Assembly: GCF_031844685.1 (NCBI RefSeq)
Contig: NZ_CP134605.1
Coordinates: 2,190,001 to 2,254,000 of the forward strand
Source: Streptomyces sp. ITFR-21
Lineage (GTDB): Bacteria > Actinomycetota > Actinomycetes > Streptomycetales > Streptomycetaceae
DNA length: 64,000 nt
Direction: 5' to 3'
Shown here: positions 45,333 to 54,682 of the stretch, piece after piece
How positions within the stretch are numbered: the first letter of the stretch is position 1
Layout of the letters: every line of letters begins with the position of its first letter
Notes under the pieces: generated by a model
What the model was told of the DNA's origin: nothing
Seen by the model: the letters and a program-made list of their open reading frames with translations, nothing else
Databases searched by the model: none
Program-made: the position numbers and the translations under genes

Positions 45333-45413
45333 GCCGGTACGTCCGCCGCCGCACCGTCCCCGCCGCCCGTCGCGGCCGGGCGGACGTACCCGGCGACCGG
45401 CGGACGTACCGGC
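45333..45413. terminator. Bidirectional terminator with alternative right arms
   Basis: GCCGGTACGTCCGCC (45333-45347) pairs perfectly with GGCGGACGTACCGGC (45399-45413). A second copy of the right arm core (GCGGACGTACC, 45380-45390) can replace it. Lies between the convergent sigma factor and hutI genes. Confidence 0.65.
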
Positions 45414-45417
45414 GGTC

Positions 45418-46617
45418 CTACGGGGCCGCCGGTCCTACGAGCAGCCGTCCGGCCTGCCACACCGCAGCCGTCAGGGGCACTCCCGGGCGGTAGGCGAGGT
45501 GGACGTGGCTGGGGGCGTCCAGAAGGTGCAGATCGGCGCGCGCGCCCGGCGCGACCGTACCGACGTCGGTACGGCGCAGGGCGCGCGCGCCGCCGTGTGT
45601 GGCCGCGCGGACCGCCTCATCGGGGGTCATGCGCATGTCCCGGACGGCGACCGCGACGCAGAACGCCATCGAGGTGGTGAAGGACGAGCCGGGGTTGCAG
45701 TCGGTGGACAGCGCGACGGTCGCGCCGGCGTCCAGCAGGCGGCGGGCGTCCGGGTAGACGGCGCGGGTGGAGAACTCGGCGCCGGGCAGCAGGGTGGCCA
45801 CGGTGGTGCCGGCGGAACCCGCCAGCGCCTCGACGTCCGCGTCGGTGAGGTGCGTGCAGTGGTCGGCGGAGGCGGCGCCCAGTTCCACCGCGAGCCGGAC
45901 GCCGGGGCCGGGTCCGAGCTGGTTGGCGTGCACCCTGGGGACCAGACCGCGGTCCCGCCCCGCGGTGAGGACGGCGCGGGCCTGGTCCCCGTCGAAGGCG
46001 CCCCGCTCGCAGAAGACGTCGATCCACCGGGCGTGGGGCGCGCAGGCGTCGAGCATCGGGCCGGTGACCAGGTCCACGTAGCCCGCCGGGTCGGCGGCGA
46101 ACTCCGGCGGGACGACATGGGCGCCGAGATAGGTCACCTCGGCCGTGTGCGCGGCGGCGATCCGCAGCGAGCGGGCCTCGTCGCCGACGGTCAGGCCGTA
46201 GCCGGACTTGGTCTCCATCGTCGTGGTGCCCTGGCGCAGCGCCTCCGCCAGGTGCCGGGCGACGTTCGCGGACAGCTCGGCGTCGGAGGCGGCGCGGGTG
46301 GCGGCGACGGTGGTGCGGATGCCGCCCGCGGTGTAGGGGCGGCCGGACATCCGGGCGGCGAACTCGGCGCCGCGGTCGCCGGCGAAGACCAGGTGGGAGT
46401 GGGAGTCCACGAAGCCGGGGAGCAGCGCCCGGCCGCCCGCGTCGACCCGGTTGTCACAGGGGGGTGCTTTGCTTGTCCCACCGGTCCACACGACGCGGTC
46501 GCCGACGATGACGACGGCCGCGTCCCGGACCAGTCCGAGGGGGTCGCCGGGAGCGCAGAGGGAGGGATCGTTGGTGACCAGGGTGCCGATGTTGGTGATG
46601 ACCGTGCTGGTCGTCAT
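45418..46617 (-). CDS. hutI: Imidazolonepropionase
   Basis: Third step of histidine breakdown: opens 4-imidazolone-5-propionate to N-formimidoyl-L-glutamate. Protein of 399 residues in the amidohydrolase fold. Metal site [12 protein letters not shown], substrate loop TMETKSGYG, metal histidine in [16 protein letters not shown] and the catalytic STDCNPGSS aspartate are present. ATG with GGAGGC upstream. It is the last gene of the hut group, 119 nt behind the deiminase, and ends at a strong terminator. Confidence 0.95.
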   Translation of the reverse strand: MTTSTVITNIGTLVTNDPSLCAPGDPLGLVRDAAVVIVGDRVVWTGGTSKAPPCDNRVDAGGRALLPGFVDSHSHLVFAGDRGAEFAARMSGRPYTAGGIRTTVAATRAASDAELSANVARHLAEALRQGTTTMETKSGYGLTVGDEARSLRIAAAHTAEVTYLGAHVVPPEFAADPAGYVDLVTGPMLDACAPHARWIDVFCERGAFDGDQARAVLTAGRDRGLVPRVHANQLGPGPGVRLAVELGAASADHCTHLTDADVEALAGSAGTTVATLLPGAEFSTRAVYPDARRLLDAGATVALSTDCNPGSSFTTSMAFCVAVAVRDMRMTPDEAVRAATHGGARALRRTDVGTVAPGARADLHLLDAPSHVHLAYRPGVPLTAAVWQAGRLLVGPAAP

Positions 46618-46736
46618 CGTTTTCGCCTCCGCTTTCCGTGCCGTCCGTGCCGTCCGTGTGCCGCCGCCGCGCCGGATCGGCCGGGCGGGTCCTCACCTGC
46701 TGCGGGCCGGGGTGCGGCGCGCAGTCCGGGCCGGGG

Positions 46737-48077
46737 TCAGTCCGGCCGGGCGGCGGCGATCGCCCTGGCCAGGGCCGCCGGCACGTCCTCGACGAGCTGG
46801 TGCACCCCGTCGCGGACGACCGGCCGACCGCCCACCACGGTGTGCCGGACGTCCGCTCCAGTCGCCGCGAATACGGCCGTCTCGGCGCCGAGCCGCGGCG
46901 GGGGGCCCGCCGTGCGCACCGAGTCCAGCGCGATCGTGGTGAAGTCCGCGAGCGCGCCCGCCTCCAGCCGGCCCGCGTCCGGCCAGCCGAGGCCGGCGTG
47001 GCCGTTCTCGGCGGCGGTGCGCAGCAGCTGAGCGGCGGTCCAGTGGCCCCGGGTGCGGCTGCGCAGCCGTTCGTCCAGCTCCAGCGCGCGCGCCTCCTCG
47101 AACAGGTCGATCACCGCGTGGCTGTCGCTGCCCAGGCTCAACAGGCAGCCGGCGCGCTGTAGTCGGAGCGCCGGGCCGATGCCGTCGGCGAGGTCCCGTT
47201 CGGTGGTGGGGCACATGCAGACGGTGCCGCCCGCGCCGCCGAGCAGGGCGATGTCCTCGTCGGTGAGGTGGGTGGCGTGCACGGCGGTGGTGTGCGGGCC
47301 CCAGAAGCCGGAGTCGGCCAGCAGCCGGGCGGGGGTGCGCCCGTGGACGGCCAGGCACGCCTCGTTCTCGGCGGGTTGCTCGGACAGGTGGATGTGGACC
47401 GGCACGTCGCGGGTCCGGTCGGCGAAGGCGGCGTAGTCGTCCCGGTCGGAGAAGGCGCGTACCGAGTGCAGCGCGGCGCCGATCCTGGCGTGGCCGCCGC
47501 CTCTGAGCCGGGTCCAGCGGTCGTACCAGCGGTCCGCGGTGCCGTCGCCGAAGCGGGTCTGCGTGCCCTCCAGCGGGCGGTAGCCGCCGTGGGACAGGCC
47601 GCCGTGCAGGTACGCGGCGTCCAGCAGGGTGATCCGGATGCCGGCCTCGCCGGCGGCGGCGATCAGCGCCTCGCCCATGGCGTTGGGATTGCCGTACGGA
47701 ACGCCGCCGCGCTGGTGGTGCAGGTAGTGGAACTCACCGACGCAGGTGATGCCGGTCAGCGCCATCTCGGCGTACACCGCGCGGGCGAGGTCGAAGTACG
47801 AGTCGGGGGTGAGGTGGGAGGCGACCGAGTACATGACGTCGCGCCAGGTCCAGAAGGTGCCGCTGCCGACCTGGACGGTGCCGCGCAGCGCCCGGTGGAA
47901 GGCGTGGCTGTGGGCGTTGGCCAGGCCCGGCAGGGTCAGCCCGCGCAGCGCGGTCGCGCCGGGCGGGGGCGTGTCCACCCCGGTGCGCAGTCCGCTGATC
48001 CGGCCGTCTGCGACGGTCAGGGCCACGCCCGGTTCGACACAGGTGTCGAGCCAGGCGTGCTCCAGCCAGTACGTCAC
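46737..48077 (-). CDS. hutF: Formimidoylglutamate deiminase
   Basis: Amidohydrolase of 446 residues that turns N-formimidoyl-glutamate into N-formylglutamate and ammonia. Motifs: LANAHSHAFHRALRGTV (metal site), EFHYLHHQ, HIHLSEQPAENEAC, VHATHLTDEDI and SLGSDSHAVIDLFEEAR. The start is a GTG (VTYWLEHAW) overlapping the stop of the M20 hydrolase by 4 nt (GTGA), showing translational coupling. The symbol follows the usual hut name; no experimental name is implied. Confidence 0.9.
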   Translation of the reverse strand: MTYWLEHAWLDTCVEPGVALTVADGRISGLRTGVDTPPPGATALRGLTLPGLANAHSHAFHRALRGTVQVGSGTFWTWRDVMYSVASHLTPDSYFDLARAVYAEMALTGITCVGEFHYLHHQRGGVPYGNPNAMGEALIAAAGEAGIRITLLDAAYLHGGLSHGGYRPLEGTQTRFGDGTADRWYDRWTRLRGGGHARIGAALHSVRAFSDRDDYAAFADRTRDVPVHIHLSEQPAENEACLAVHGRTPARLLADSGFWGPHTTAVHATHLTDEDIALLGGAGGTVCMCPTTERDLADGIGPALRLQRAGCLLSLGSDSHAVIDLFEEARALELDERLRSRTRGHWTAAQLLRTAAENGHAGLGWPDAGRLEAGALADFTTIALDSVRTAGPPPRLGAETAVFAATGADVRHTVVGGRPVVRDGVHQLVEDVPAALARAIAAARPD

Positions 48078-49459
48078 CCGCACGCGAGGCCCTCCAGTAC
48101 GTCGGCGAGCGCGTCGACCCCCGCCGCGCAGTCGTCCTCGGCCGCCGACTCCGCCGGGGAGTGCGAGACCCCGGTGGGGTTCCGTACGAACAGCATGGCG
48201 GTCGGCACGGCGGCGGACAGGATTCCGGCGTCGTGTCCCGCGCCGGTGGGCAGCACGGGCACCGGGTTTGTCCCGGTGGGCGCGATCAGGCGGGTGAGCC
48301 GGTCGCGCAGGTCGTGGGCGAACTCGACGACCGGGGTGAAGGACTCGCGGACCACGTGGACGGCCACGCCGTCGCGGGCGCCGCGTTCCCTGGCCGCCTG
48401 CTCGACGGCGGCGACGAGCGCGGCGAGGGTGTCCTCGTCGGCGGCGCGCGAGTCGAGCCAGCCGCGGACCAGGGAGGCGATGGCGTTGACGCCGTTGGGT
48501 TCGACGGCGACCTTGCCGAAGGTGGCCAGTGCGCCCGCCAGCCGGGCCTTCTTGCGGGCGGCGAGCACGGTGGTGGCGTAGGTCAGCATCGGGTCGTGGC
48601 GGTCTTCGAGCCGGGTGGTGCCGGCGTGGTTGGCCTCGCCGCGGAAGTCGAAGCGCCAGCGGCCGTGCGGCCAGATCGCCGAGGCCACGCCGACCGGGGC
48701 GCCGGCCAGGTCCAGCGCGCGGCCCTGTTCGACGTGGAGTTCCACGAACGCGTCGATGCGGGCCAGACGTTCGGGGTCGGGTCCGAGGGCGGCCGGGTCG
48801 CGGCCGGCCCGCTCCATGGCTGCGGCCAGGGTGACGCCCTCGGCGTCGCGCAGCTCCCTGGCCTGGTCCGGGGTCAGCCGGCCGGCGGTCAGCCGCGAGC
48901 CGGCGCAGGCGACGCCGAAGCGGGCGCCTTCCTCGTCGCCGAAGTTGACGACGGCGAGCGGTTTGCGGGGCTCGGCGCCGCGGTCGCGCAGCGCGTCGAC
49001 CGCGGCGAAGGCGGAGATCACACCGAGCGGGCCGTCGTAGGCGCCGCCGTCCGGCACGGAGTCCAGGTGGGAGCCGGTGACGACGGCCTGTCCGGCGAGG
49101 GGGTCGCCGAGCCATGCCCACTGGTTGCCGTTCCGGTCCACCTCGTAGGTGAGGCCGCGCGCTTCGGCCTGCGCGCGGAACCAGGCGCGGCAGTCGGTGT
49201 CGGCGGACGTCCAGGCGAAGCGGCGGTAGCCGCCGGAGGCCGCGCTGCGCCCGAGTGGCAGCAGGTCCCGCCACATCTCGTGGAACCCCGGCGGCCGGGC
49301 GGCCTTCTCCGCCGCCCGCCGTGTTCCCTCGCCGGCCCTCTCCCCCGCTCTCCCCGCTTGCGCCGCCTTTTCCGCTCCGCCGCCCGCCGGGGCCGGGACC
49401 TCCGTTCCGGGGCCGTGGTCCGCGGGCGCCGGGCGGGCCTGATCGCCGCCGTCACGCAT
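48074..49459 (-). CDS. M20-family amidohydrolase (annotated allantoate amidohydrolase in relatives)
   Basis: Binuclear metal hydrolase of 461 residues. [58 protein letters not shown] and the late GAGHDAGIL match the N-carbamoyl-amino-acid hydrolase/allantoate amidohydrolase group. The first 55 residues are Ala/Gly-rich and disordered. It is locked into the hut operon: 8-nt overlap with hutU and 4-nt overlap with the deiminase. A canonical N-formylglutamate deformylase is absent from the operon, so this enzyme may remove the formyl group; that is inference from context. Confidence 0.85.
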   Translation of the reverse strand: MRDGGDQARPAPADHGPGTEVPAPAGGGAEKAAQAGRAGERAGEGTRRAAEKAARPPGFHEMWRDLLPLGRSAASGGYRRFAWTSADTDCRAWFRAQAEARGLTYEVDRNGNQWAWLGDPLAGQAVVTGSHLDSVPDGGAYDGPLGVISAFAAVDALRDRGAEPRKPLAVVNFGDEEGARFGVACAGSRLTAGRLTPDQARELRDAEGVTLAAAMERAGRDPAALGPDPERLARIDAFVELHVEQGRALDLAGAPVGVASAIWPHGRWRFDFRGEANHAGTTRLEDRHDPMLTYATTVLAARKKARLAGALATFGKVAVEPNGVNAIASLVRGWLDSRAADEDTLAALVAAVEQAARERGARDGVAVHVVRESFTPVVEFAHDLRDRLTRLIAPTGTNPVPVLPTGAGHDAGILSAAVPTAMLFVRNPTGVSHSPAESAAEDDCAAGVDALADVLEGLACG

Positions 49460-51119
49460 CGACGGTGCCCTCCCGCATGGGAACGCGCACCCCGCGGTCG
49501 GCGGCGACGCTCCGCGCCGAGTCGTAGCCGGCGTCCACGTGCCGGATGACGCCCATGCCGGGGTCGTTGGTGAGGACGCGGCGGATCTTCTCGGCGGCCA
49601 GGGCGGTGCCGTCGGCGACCGTGACCTGGCCCGCGTGGATGCTGCGGCCGATGCCGACGCCGCCGCCGTGGTGGATGGAGACCCAGGAGGCGCCGGAGGC
49701 GACGTTGACCATGGCGTTGAGCAGCGGCCAGTCGGCGATGGCGTCGGAGCCGTCGAGCATGGCCTCGGTCTCGCGGTAGGGGGAGGCGACGGAGCCGCTG
49801 TCGAGGTGGTCGCGGCCGATGACGATGGGCGCCTTCAGGGTGCCGTCGGCGACCATCTCGTTGAAGCGCTCGCCGGCCCGGTCGCGCTCGCCGTAGCCGA
49901 GCCAGCAGATACGGGCCGGCAGGCCCTGGAAATGGACGCGTTCGCCGGCCAGCCGGATCCAGCGGGCCAGCGACTCGTTCTCCGGGAAGAGGTCGAGGAT
50001 CGCCCGGTCGGTGGCGGCGATGTCGGCGGGGTCGCCGGACAGCGCGGCCCAGCGGAAGGGGCCCTTGCCCTCGCAGAACAGCGGCCGGATGTAGGCGGGC
50101 ACGAAGCCGGGGAAGGCGAACGCCCGCTCGTACCCGGCGAGCCGGGCCTCGCCGCGGATGGAGTTGCCGTAGTCGAAGACCTCGGCGCCGGCGTCCTGGA
50201 AGCCGACCATCGCCTCGACGTGCGTGGCCATCGACTCGCGGGCCCGTTCGGTGAACTCGGCGGGCTTCTCGGCCGCGTAGTCGGCCATGTCGGCGAAGTC
50301 GACGCCGAGCGGCAGGTAGGCGAGCGGGTCGTGGGCGGAGGTCTGGTCGGTGACGATGTCGATGGGGGCCTGCAGGGCGAGCAGCCGCGGGACGAGTTCG
50401 GCGGCGTTGCCGAGAACGCCGACGGACAGCGGGCGGCGGGCGTCGCGGGCTTCGGTGGCCAGTCGCAGGGCGTGGTCGAGGGAGTCGGCCTTGACGTCGA
50501 GGTAGCCGTGCCCGAGACGGCGCTCGATGGCGCGCGGGTCGCAGTCGACGCAGAGCACGACGCCGCCGTTCATGGTGACGGCGAGCGGTTGGGCGCCGCC
50601 CATGCCGCCGAGTCCGCCGGTCAGCGTGATGGTGCCGGCCAGCGTGCCGCCGAACCGTTTGGCGGCGACGGCGGCGAACGTCTCGTAGGTGCCCTGGAGG
50701 ATGCCCTGGGTGCCGATGTAGATCCAGGACCCGGCGGTCATCTGCCCGTACATGGTCAGGCCGAGCGCTTCCAGGCGGCGGAACTCCTCCCAGGTGGCCC
50801 AGTCGCCGACCAGGTTGGAGTTGGCGATCAGCACCCGCGGCGCCCACTCGTGGGTCTGCATCACGCCGACCGGGCGGCCGGACTGGACGAGCATGGTCTC
50901 GTCCTGCTTCAGGCCGCGCAGGGTGCGGACCATCGCGTCGAAGGAGTTCCAGTCGCGGGCGGCCTTGCCGGTGCCGCCGTAGACCACCAGCTGGTCGGGG
51001 TGTTCGGCGACCTCGGGGTCGAGGTTGTTCTGCAACATCCGCAGCGCGGCTTCCTGCGGCCATCCCTGAGCGCTCAGTGCCGTGCCGCGCGGTGCGCGTA
51101 CCGGCCTCGGTCCCGTCAT
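49452..51119 (-). CDS. hutU: Urocanate hydratase
   Basis: NAD-using enzyme of 555 residues, second step of histidine degradation (urocanate to imidazolone propionate). [29 protein letters not shown], the NAD-binding [23 protein letters not shown], the catalytic cysteine region [18 protein letters not shown] and [17 protein letters not shown] are all present. The ATG at 51119 was chosen because GAGGAG precedes it. An ATG 15 codons upstream (51164) starts about where transcription should begin and lacks a ribosome binding site. First gene of the operon hutU - M20 - hutF - hutI. Histidine ammonia-lyase is not in the window. Confidence 0.95.
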   Translation of the reverse strand: MTGPRPVRAPRGTALSAQGWPQEAALRMLQNNLDPEVAEHPDQLVVYGGTGKAARDWNSFDAMVRTLRGLKQDETMLVQSGRPVGVMQTHEWAPRVLIANSNLVGDWATWEEFRRLEALGLTMYGQMTAGSWIYIGTQGILQGTYETFAAVAAKRFGGTLAGTITLTGGLGGMGGAQPLAVTMNGGVVLCVDCDPRAIERRLGHGYLDVKADSLDHALRLATEARDARRPLSVGVLGNAAELVPRLLALQAPIDIVTDQTSAHDPLAYLPLGVDFADMADYAAEKPAEFTERARESMATHVEAMVGFQDAGAEVFDYGNSIRGEARLAGYERAFAFPGFVPAYIRPLFCEGKGPFRWAALSGDPADIAATDRAILDLFPENESLARWIRLAGERVHFQGLPARICWLGYGERDRAGERFNEMVADGTLKAPIVIGRDHLDSGSVASPYRETEAMLDGSDAIADWPLLNAMVNVASGASWVSIHHGGGVGIGRSIHAGQVTVADGTALAAEKIRRVLTNDPGMGVIRHVDAGYDSARSVAADRGVRVPMREGTVDA

Positions 51120-51164
51120 CGGTCCGGTCTCCTCGTCGTCGCGATACCCGGTGGAGTTATTCAT

Positions 51165-51200
51165 TCACATCCTGGCCAGCTGAATAGCCCTAGTCAACAA
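51165..51200 (-). promoter_or_regulatory. hutU promoter with TATTCA/TGAATA inverted repeat
   Basis: On the minus strand TTGACT, 17-nt spacer, CAGGAT, with the predicted start just before the ATG at 51164. TATTCA in the spacer and TGAATA after the -10 box form an inverted repeat 17 nt apart. Possible operator. Confidence 0.45.
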
Positions 51201-51251
51201 GGTGCCGGCCGGCAGGGGGCCGGTGGCGGCGCCGCCGGACGAGGTGGTGGG

Positions 51252-52601
51252 ATGGTCGTCATGAGTGATGAGCCGGGGAAACGGCGGGGGCACGCGCTGC
51301 GCGCGGCGGTCCGGCAGGGGCTGGTGAACGAGGGCGAGCCGGTGGTCGGGCTACTGGACGTCACGGGCGTCGAGCACGCGGCGGCGGCCCTCCACTCCGC
51401 TTTCGCCACGCCCGGGATGACGGTCACCCACACCTTCGCCGTCAAGGCTGCCCCGCTCGTACCGGTGCTGGCGCTGCTCGCCGAGTGCGGGCTCGGCGCC
51501 GAGGTGGCCAGTCCCGGCGAACTGGCACTGGCCCGCGCGGCCGGCGTCCCGGCCGACCGGACGGTACTGGACTCCCCCGCCAAGACCGTCGCCGAGCTGC
51601 GGCGGGCGCTGGCGCTCGGCGTCGCGGTCAACGCGGACAACGCGCTGGAGCTGGACCGGATCGACGCCCTGCGCGCCGCCGTGCCCGGCTCCGCCTCGCC
51701 GGTCGGGCTGCGGGTCAACCCGCAGACCGGCGGCGGCAGCATCGGCGCGATGAGCACCGCGACCGCCACCTCCAAGTTCGGGGTGGCGCTGCGCGACCCG
51801 GGCGCCGAGGAGTGGGTGCTGCGCGCCTACGCCGAACGCCCGTGGCTCGACCGCCTGCACACCCACACCGGTTCGCAGGGCGTGCCGCTGGAGCTGATGG
51901 CCGCCGGGGTGCGGGCGGCCTACAAACTGGCCGAGCGGATCAACCGGGCGGCCGGGCGGCAGCAGGTCCGCGTCCTGGACATCGGCGGCGGCCTCCCGGT
52001 GAACTTCGGCTCCGACGTGACCGCCCCGGGCTTCGCCGCCTACGCCGACCTGCTGCGCCGCGAGGTCCCCGGGCTCTTCGACGGCCGCTACGGGCTGGTC
52101 ACCGAGTTCGGCCGGTCGCTGCTGGCCAAGAACGGCACCGTGCTGGCCCGGGTCGAGTACGCCAAGTCGGCCGGCGGCCGGCCCATCGCGGTCACCCACG
52201 CCGGCGCCCAGGTCGCCACCAGGACCGTCTTCGTACCCGACGCCTGGCCGCTGCGGGTGCTCGCCCTGGACGGTGCGGGCCGCGAGAAGGGCGGCGAGCC
52301 CGTCGTCCAGGACGTGGCAGGGCCGTGCTGCTTCGCCGGCGACCTGGTGGCCAAGGCGCGCCCGCTTCCGCTGCTCGCGGCCGGCGACCACGTGGCCCTG
52401 CTGGACACCGGCGCCTACTACTTCTCCAACCACTTCGCCTACAACTCGCTCCCGCGGCCGGCCGTCCACGGGTACGTGGCGGCCGACGACGGCGGCGTCG
52501 CCTTCGCCCCGGTCCGCACGGCGCAGACCGAGGCGGAGCTGCTCGCCGAGAGCGGAGCCGGACTGCCGCCCCTGCGGCGGAGGCGGTCGGTCAGCGGCTG
52601 A
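51252..52601 (+). CDS. PLP-dependent decarboxylase (diaminopimelate/ornithine decarboxylase fold)
   Basis: Fold-type III decarboxylase of 449 residues. TFAVKAAPLVPVLALLAE has the PLP lysine (about residue 64). DIGGGLPVNFG is the glycine loop that holds the phosphate, and TEFGRSL takes the place of the EPGR motif. CCFAGD stands where diaminopimelate decarboxylase has CESxD, and DTGAYYFSNHFAYNSLPRP is the C-terminal tyrosine block. The CESxD glutamate is a phenylalanine, so the substrate may not be diaminopimelate. Divergent from hutU; regulation may be shared. Start is uncertain between the ATGs at 51252 and 51261. Confidence 0.85.
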   Translation: MVVMSDEPGKRRGHALRAAVRQGLVNEGEPVVGLLDVTGVEHAAAALHSAFATPGMTVTHTFAVKAAPLVPVLALLAECGLGAEVASPGELALARAAGVPADRTVLDSPAKTVAELRRALALGVAVNADNALELDRIDALRAAVPGSASPVGLRVNPQTGGGSIGAMSTATATSKFGVALRDPGAEEWVLRAYAERPWLDRLHTHTGSQGVPLELMAAGVRAAYKLAERINRAAGRQQVRVLDIGGGLPVNFGSDVTAPGFAAYADLLRREVPGLFDGRYGLVTEFGRSLLAKNGTVLARVEYAKSAGGRPIAVTHAGAQVATRTVFVPDAWPLRVLALDGAGREKGGEPVVQDVAGPCCFAGDLVAKARPLPLLAAGDHVALLDTGAYYFSNHFAYNSLPRPAVHGYVAADDGGVAFAPVRTAQTEAELLAESGAGLPPLRRRRSVSG

Positions 52602-53178
52602 CTGCCACCCGGCTCCGTGCGGCGGCGGCAGCCGCCGACCGGCGCCGCCGGCCACCGCCCGGGGCCGCGTCGCCGGCCGCGATGCCGGTCAGCTCGTACG
52701 CGTCGGGCCGGCCGTCCGGGCGCACCCAGAGCAGGGCGTCCGCGGACCGCTCGATCCGCGCCACCCGGCGGCTCCTGGCCCACAGCCCCGCGCCGAGGCC
52801 GCCGACCAGCATGCCGCCCGCGCACGGCAGCAGCACCGAGGAGCCGGCGGCCACCACGAACGCCGCGGCCAGCCACCAGCGGCGGCGGCGCAGCCAGGCC
52901 CGCGCGGTCACCCGGCGGTCCTGGAGGTACACCGACTTGGCGGCCCGCGAGGCGGCCTCGGCACGCTGTGCGTAGCGCCCGCCGCGGACCACGAACGCCG
53001 CCACCGCGGCCAGGACGAACAGCGCCGCCCCCGCCATCACGCCGATACGGCGTCCGGTCGGGCTGAACGTCACCGCCGTCCCCGGCGCCGCGGCGATCAC
53101 CCCCAGCCACCACGACCAGCACGCCGCCGCGCGCACCGTCACCGCCACCCGCGCCAATGTGTAGGCCCCGCGCACCAC
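52591..53178 (-). CDS. Hypothetical membrane protein
   Basis: Protein of 195 residues with four likely helices: CWSWWLGVIAAAPGTAVTF, VMAGAALFVLAAVAAFVV, RRRRWWLAAAFVVAAGSSVLL and AGGMLVGGLGAGLWA. Cytoplasmic loops are rich in arginine. The hydrophilic C-terminal third ends in GGGRRRRSAAAAAARSR. I recognise no family. GTG start with GGAGGGAG upstream. It overlaps the end of the PLP decarboxylase by 11 bp in a convergent arrangement. Codon usage looks like that of its neighbours, so it is probably a real gene. Confidence 0.65.
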   Translation of the reverse strand: MVRGAYTLARVAVTVRAAACWSWWLGVIAAAPGTAVTFSPTGRRIGVMAGAALFVLAAVAAFVVRGGRYAQRAEAASRAAKSVYLQDRRVTARAWLRRRRWWLAAAFVVAAGSSVLLPCAGGMLVGGLGAGLWARSRRVARIERSADALLWVRPDGRPDAYELTGIAAGDAAPGGGRRRRSAAAAAARSRVAVSR

Positions 53179-53276
53179 GTCGGGCTCCCTCCGTCTCAGC
53201 TGAACGAATGCTCGGGAGAGTACTTCGCGTTTCTCAGATTTTCGTTAAGACGTCCGCTGCCATTCGGCCTCCGCCG

Positions 53277-54302
53277 TCATTCGACGAACACGCCGCGGGC
53301 CGCCGCCCGCGCGTCGAACTCCTCCAGCCGGGCCTGCGGGTCCGGCAGCGCGTCGCACATCGACTCCAGCAGTACCCGGCCGAGCAGCATCGGGGCGCAG
53401 GCGGTGTCGAAGGCCAGACCGGTGCCCACGGCGGCCGGCAGCAGCAGGTCGCTGTGGGCCGCGACCGGGGCGAAGGCGCTGTCCGCGACCGCCACCACGG
53501 TCAGGCCCGCCTGCCGGGCGTAGGCCAGCGCGTCGACCACCTCGCGCGGGTGCCGGGGCAGGGCGAAGCACAGCAGCGCGCTGGCGCCGGCCCGCACCGC
53601 CGCGTCGATCCGGTCGCCGAGCATCGTGCCGCCCTCGTCCAGCAGCCGCACGTCCGGGTGCACCTTGGCCGCGAAGTAGGCGAAGCCCCGGGCCTGGGCG
53701 CCGGCCGCCCGCAGCCCGAGCACCGGCAGTGGGCGGGAGGCGGCGAGCACCGTCCCGGCCCTGGCCACGGGGCCGGGGTCGGCGAGCAGCGCGGCCAGGT
53801 GCCGCAGGTTCTCGATCTCGGCGTGCACGGCCTGCTGGTACTCGTTGTACCCGGCGGCGTCCGGCGGGAACTGGGCCGGGGCGACCTCCCGCAGGTGCCG
53901 GCGCAGCGCCGGGTAGCCGTCGAAGCCGAGGGCGACCGCGAACCGGGTCACGGACGGCTGGCTGACGCCCGCGAGTTCGGCCACCTCCACGCTGGACAGG
54001 AACGGCGCCTCGTCCGCCTTGCGGACCAGGCAGTGCGCGATGCGCCGCTGAGTGGGCGTCAGCCGCCGCGCCTCGAAGAGTTTCAGCAGCCGGGCCGAGG
54101 CGTCGGCCGCCCCGGCGCCGTCCCGGGCCGCGGTCCCGGTGCCGACCGCGCTTCCGGCACCGGCGCCGGAAGCGCGGCCCGCGCCGACGCCGGGACCGGC
54201 GGCGACGTCAGCACCCGTGCCAGCGGCGGCACCGGCTCCGGCTGCGGCACGAAGACCCCGGCCCGGCCCGTCCGCCACCGCTTCGCGCTCCGCGTCACCC
54301 AT
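53277..54302 (-). CDS. MurR/RpiR family transcriptional regulator
   Basis: Protein of 341 residues. The first 60 are Ala/Gly-rich and disordered. Residues about 65-140 form the RpiR helix-turn-helix (FLSSVEVAELAGVSQPSVTRFAVALGF), and the C-terminal half a SIS domain (FAYFAAKVHPDVRLLDEGGTML, ALLCFALPRHPREVVDALAYA) that should bind a phosphosugar or related ligand. A palindrome sits between its own -35 and -10 boxes, which suggests autoregulation. Neighbours are the hut genes and the PLP decarboxylase; it may control either. Confidence 0.9.
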   Translation of the reverse strand: MGDAEREAVADGPGRGLRAAAGAGAAAGTGADVAAGPGVGAGRASGAGAGSAVGTGTAARDGAGAADASARLLKLFEARRLTPTQRRIAHCLVRKADEAPFLSSVEVAELAGVSQPSVTRFAVALGFDGYPALRRHLREVAPAQFPPDAAGYNEYQQAVHAEIENLRHLAALLADPGPVARAGTVLAASRPLPVLGLRAAGAQARGFAYFAAKVHPDVRLLDEGGTMLGDRIDAAVRAGASALLCFALPRHPREVVDALAYARQAGLTVVAVADSAFAPVAAHSDLLLPAAVGTGLAFDTACAPMLLGRVLLESMCDALPDPQARLEEFDARAAARGVFVE

Positions 54303-54345
54303 CGCAGTCCCGTCCCTGGCCCGTGACCCACCCGTCGTTATTCAC
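54295..54345 (-). CDS. Possible small leader ORF of the rpiR-type gene
   Basis: GTG followed by 15 codons (VNNDGWVTGQGRDCDG), located 9 nt after the predicted -10 box. Its TGA overlaps the regulator ATG by 8 nt, so it could couple translation. Only position supports it. Confidence 0.25.
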   Translation of the reverse strand: MNNDGWVTGQGRDCDG

Positions 54346-54354
54346 CGGGACAAG

Positions 54355-54383
54355 ACTCTGCATGAAGTTATGCACTCAGGCAA
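54355..54383 (-). promoter_or_regulatory. Promoter of the rpiR-type gene
   Basis: -35 TTGCCT (54383-54378), 17-nt spacer, -10 CAGAGT (54360-54355). Confidence 0.5.
54359..54374. promoter_or_regulatory. Palindromic operator TGCATAACTTCATGCA
   Basis: TGCAT-N6-ATGCA inverted repeat filling the spacer between the two promoter boxes; the position fits autorepression. Confidence 0.5.
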
Positions 54384-54682
54384 GGCGAGCGGCACGGACC
54401 GCACCCCGCCGCGACGCCCCGCCGACCGCCCCGCCGACCGCCGCGCCCACCCGGTGCACGGCGTGCGCCGCCGCCACCGCACGCCGTCCCGACCAGCGCC
54501 CTTCGCCGACCGTCCAGCGCTCCGCCAGCGTAACGGAAGGGCTGGACAGGTGGTCGACACCTGCCCAGCCCCTGTGGACGACTTCGGCGCCCCCGCGGAC
54601 CGCGGCGCCCCGGCACCTCCGCCGGTGCGGTGGCGGGTGCGCCCGAGGGCGTGTCAGCGGCGCCGTCCGACGGCGTGCCGGC

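Larger units (their letters stand above)
54303..54682. other. Intergenic region between rpiR-type and MMPL genes
   Basis: 380 bp without a convincing full gene. The left part holds the rpiR-type promoter and operator; the remainder is GC-rich with no recognisable feature. Confidence 0.6.

Noticed and set aside
45499..47031. Long plus-strand open frame opposite hutI and hutF
   Set aside because: Composition is that of an antisense shadow; the hut enzymes have all catalytic motifs on the minus strand.
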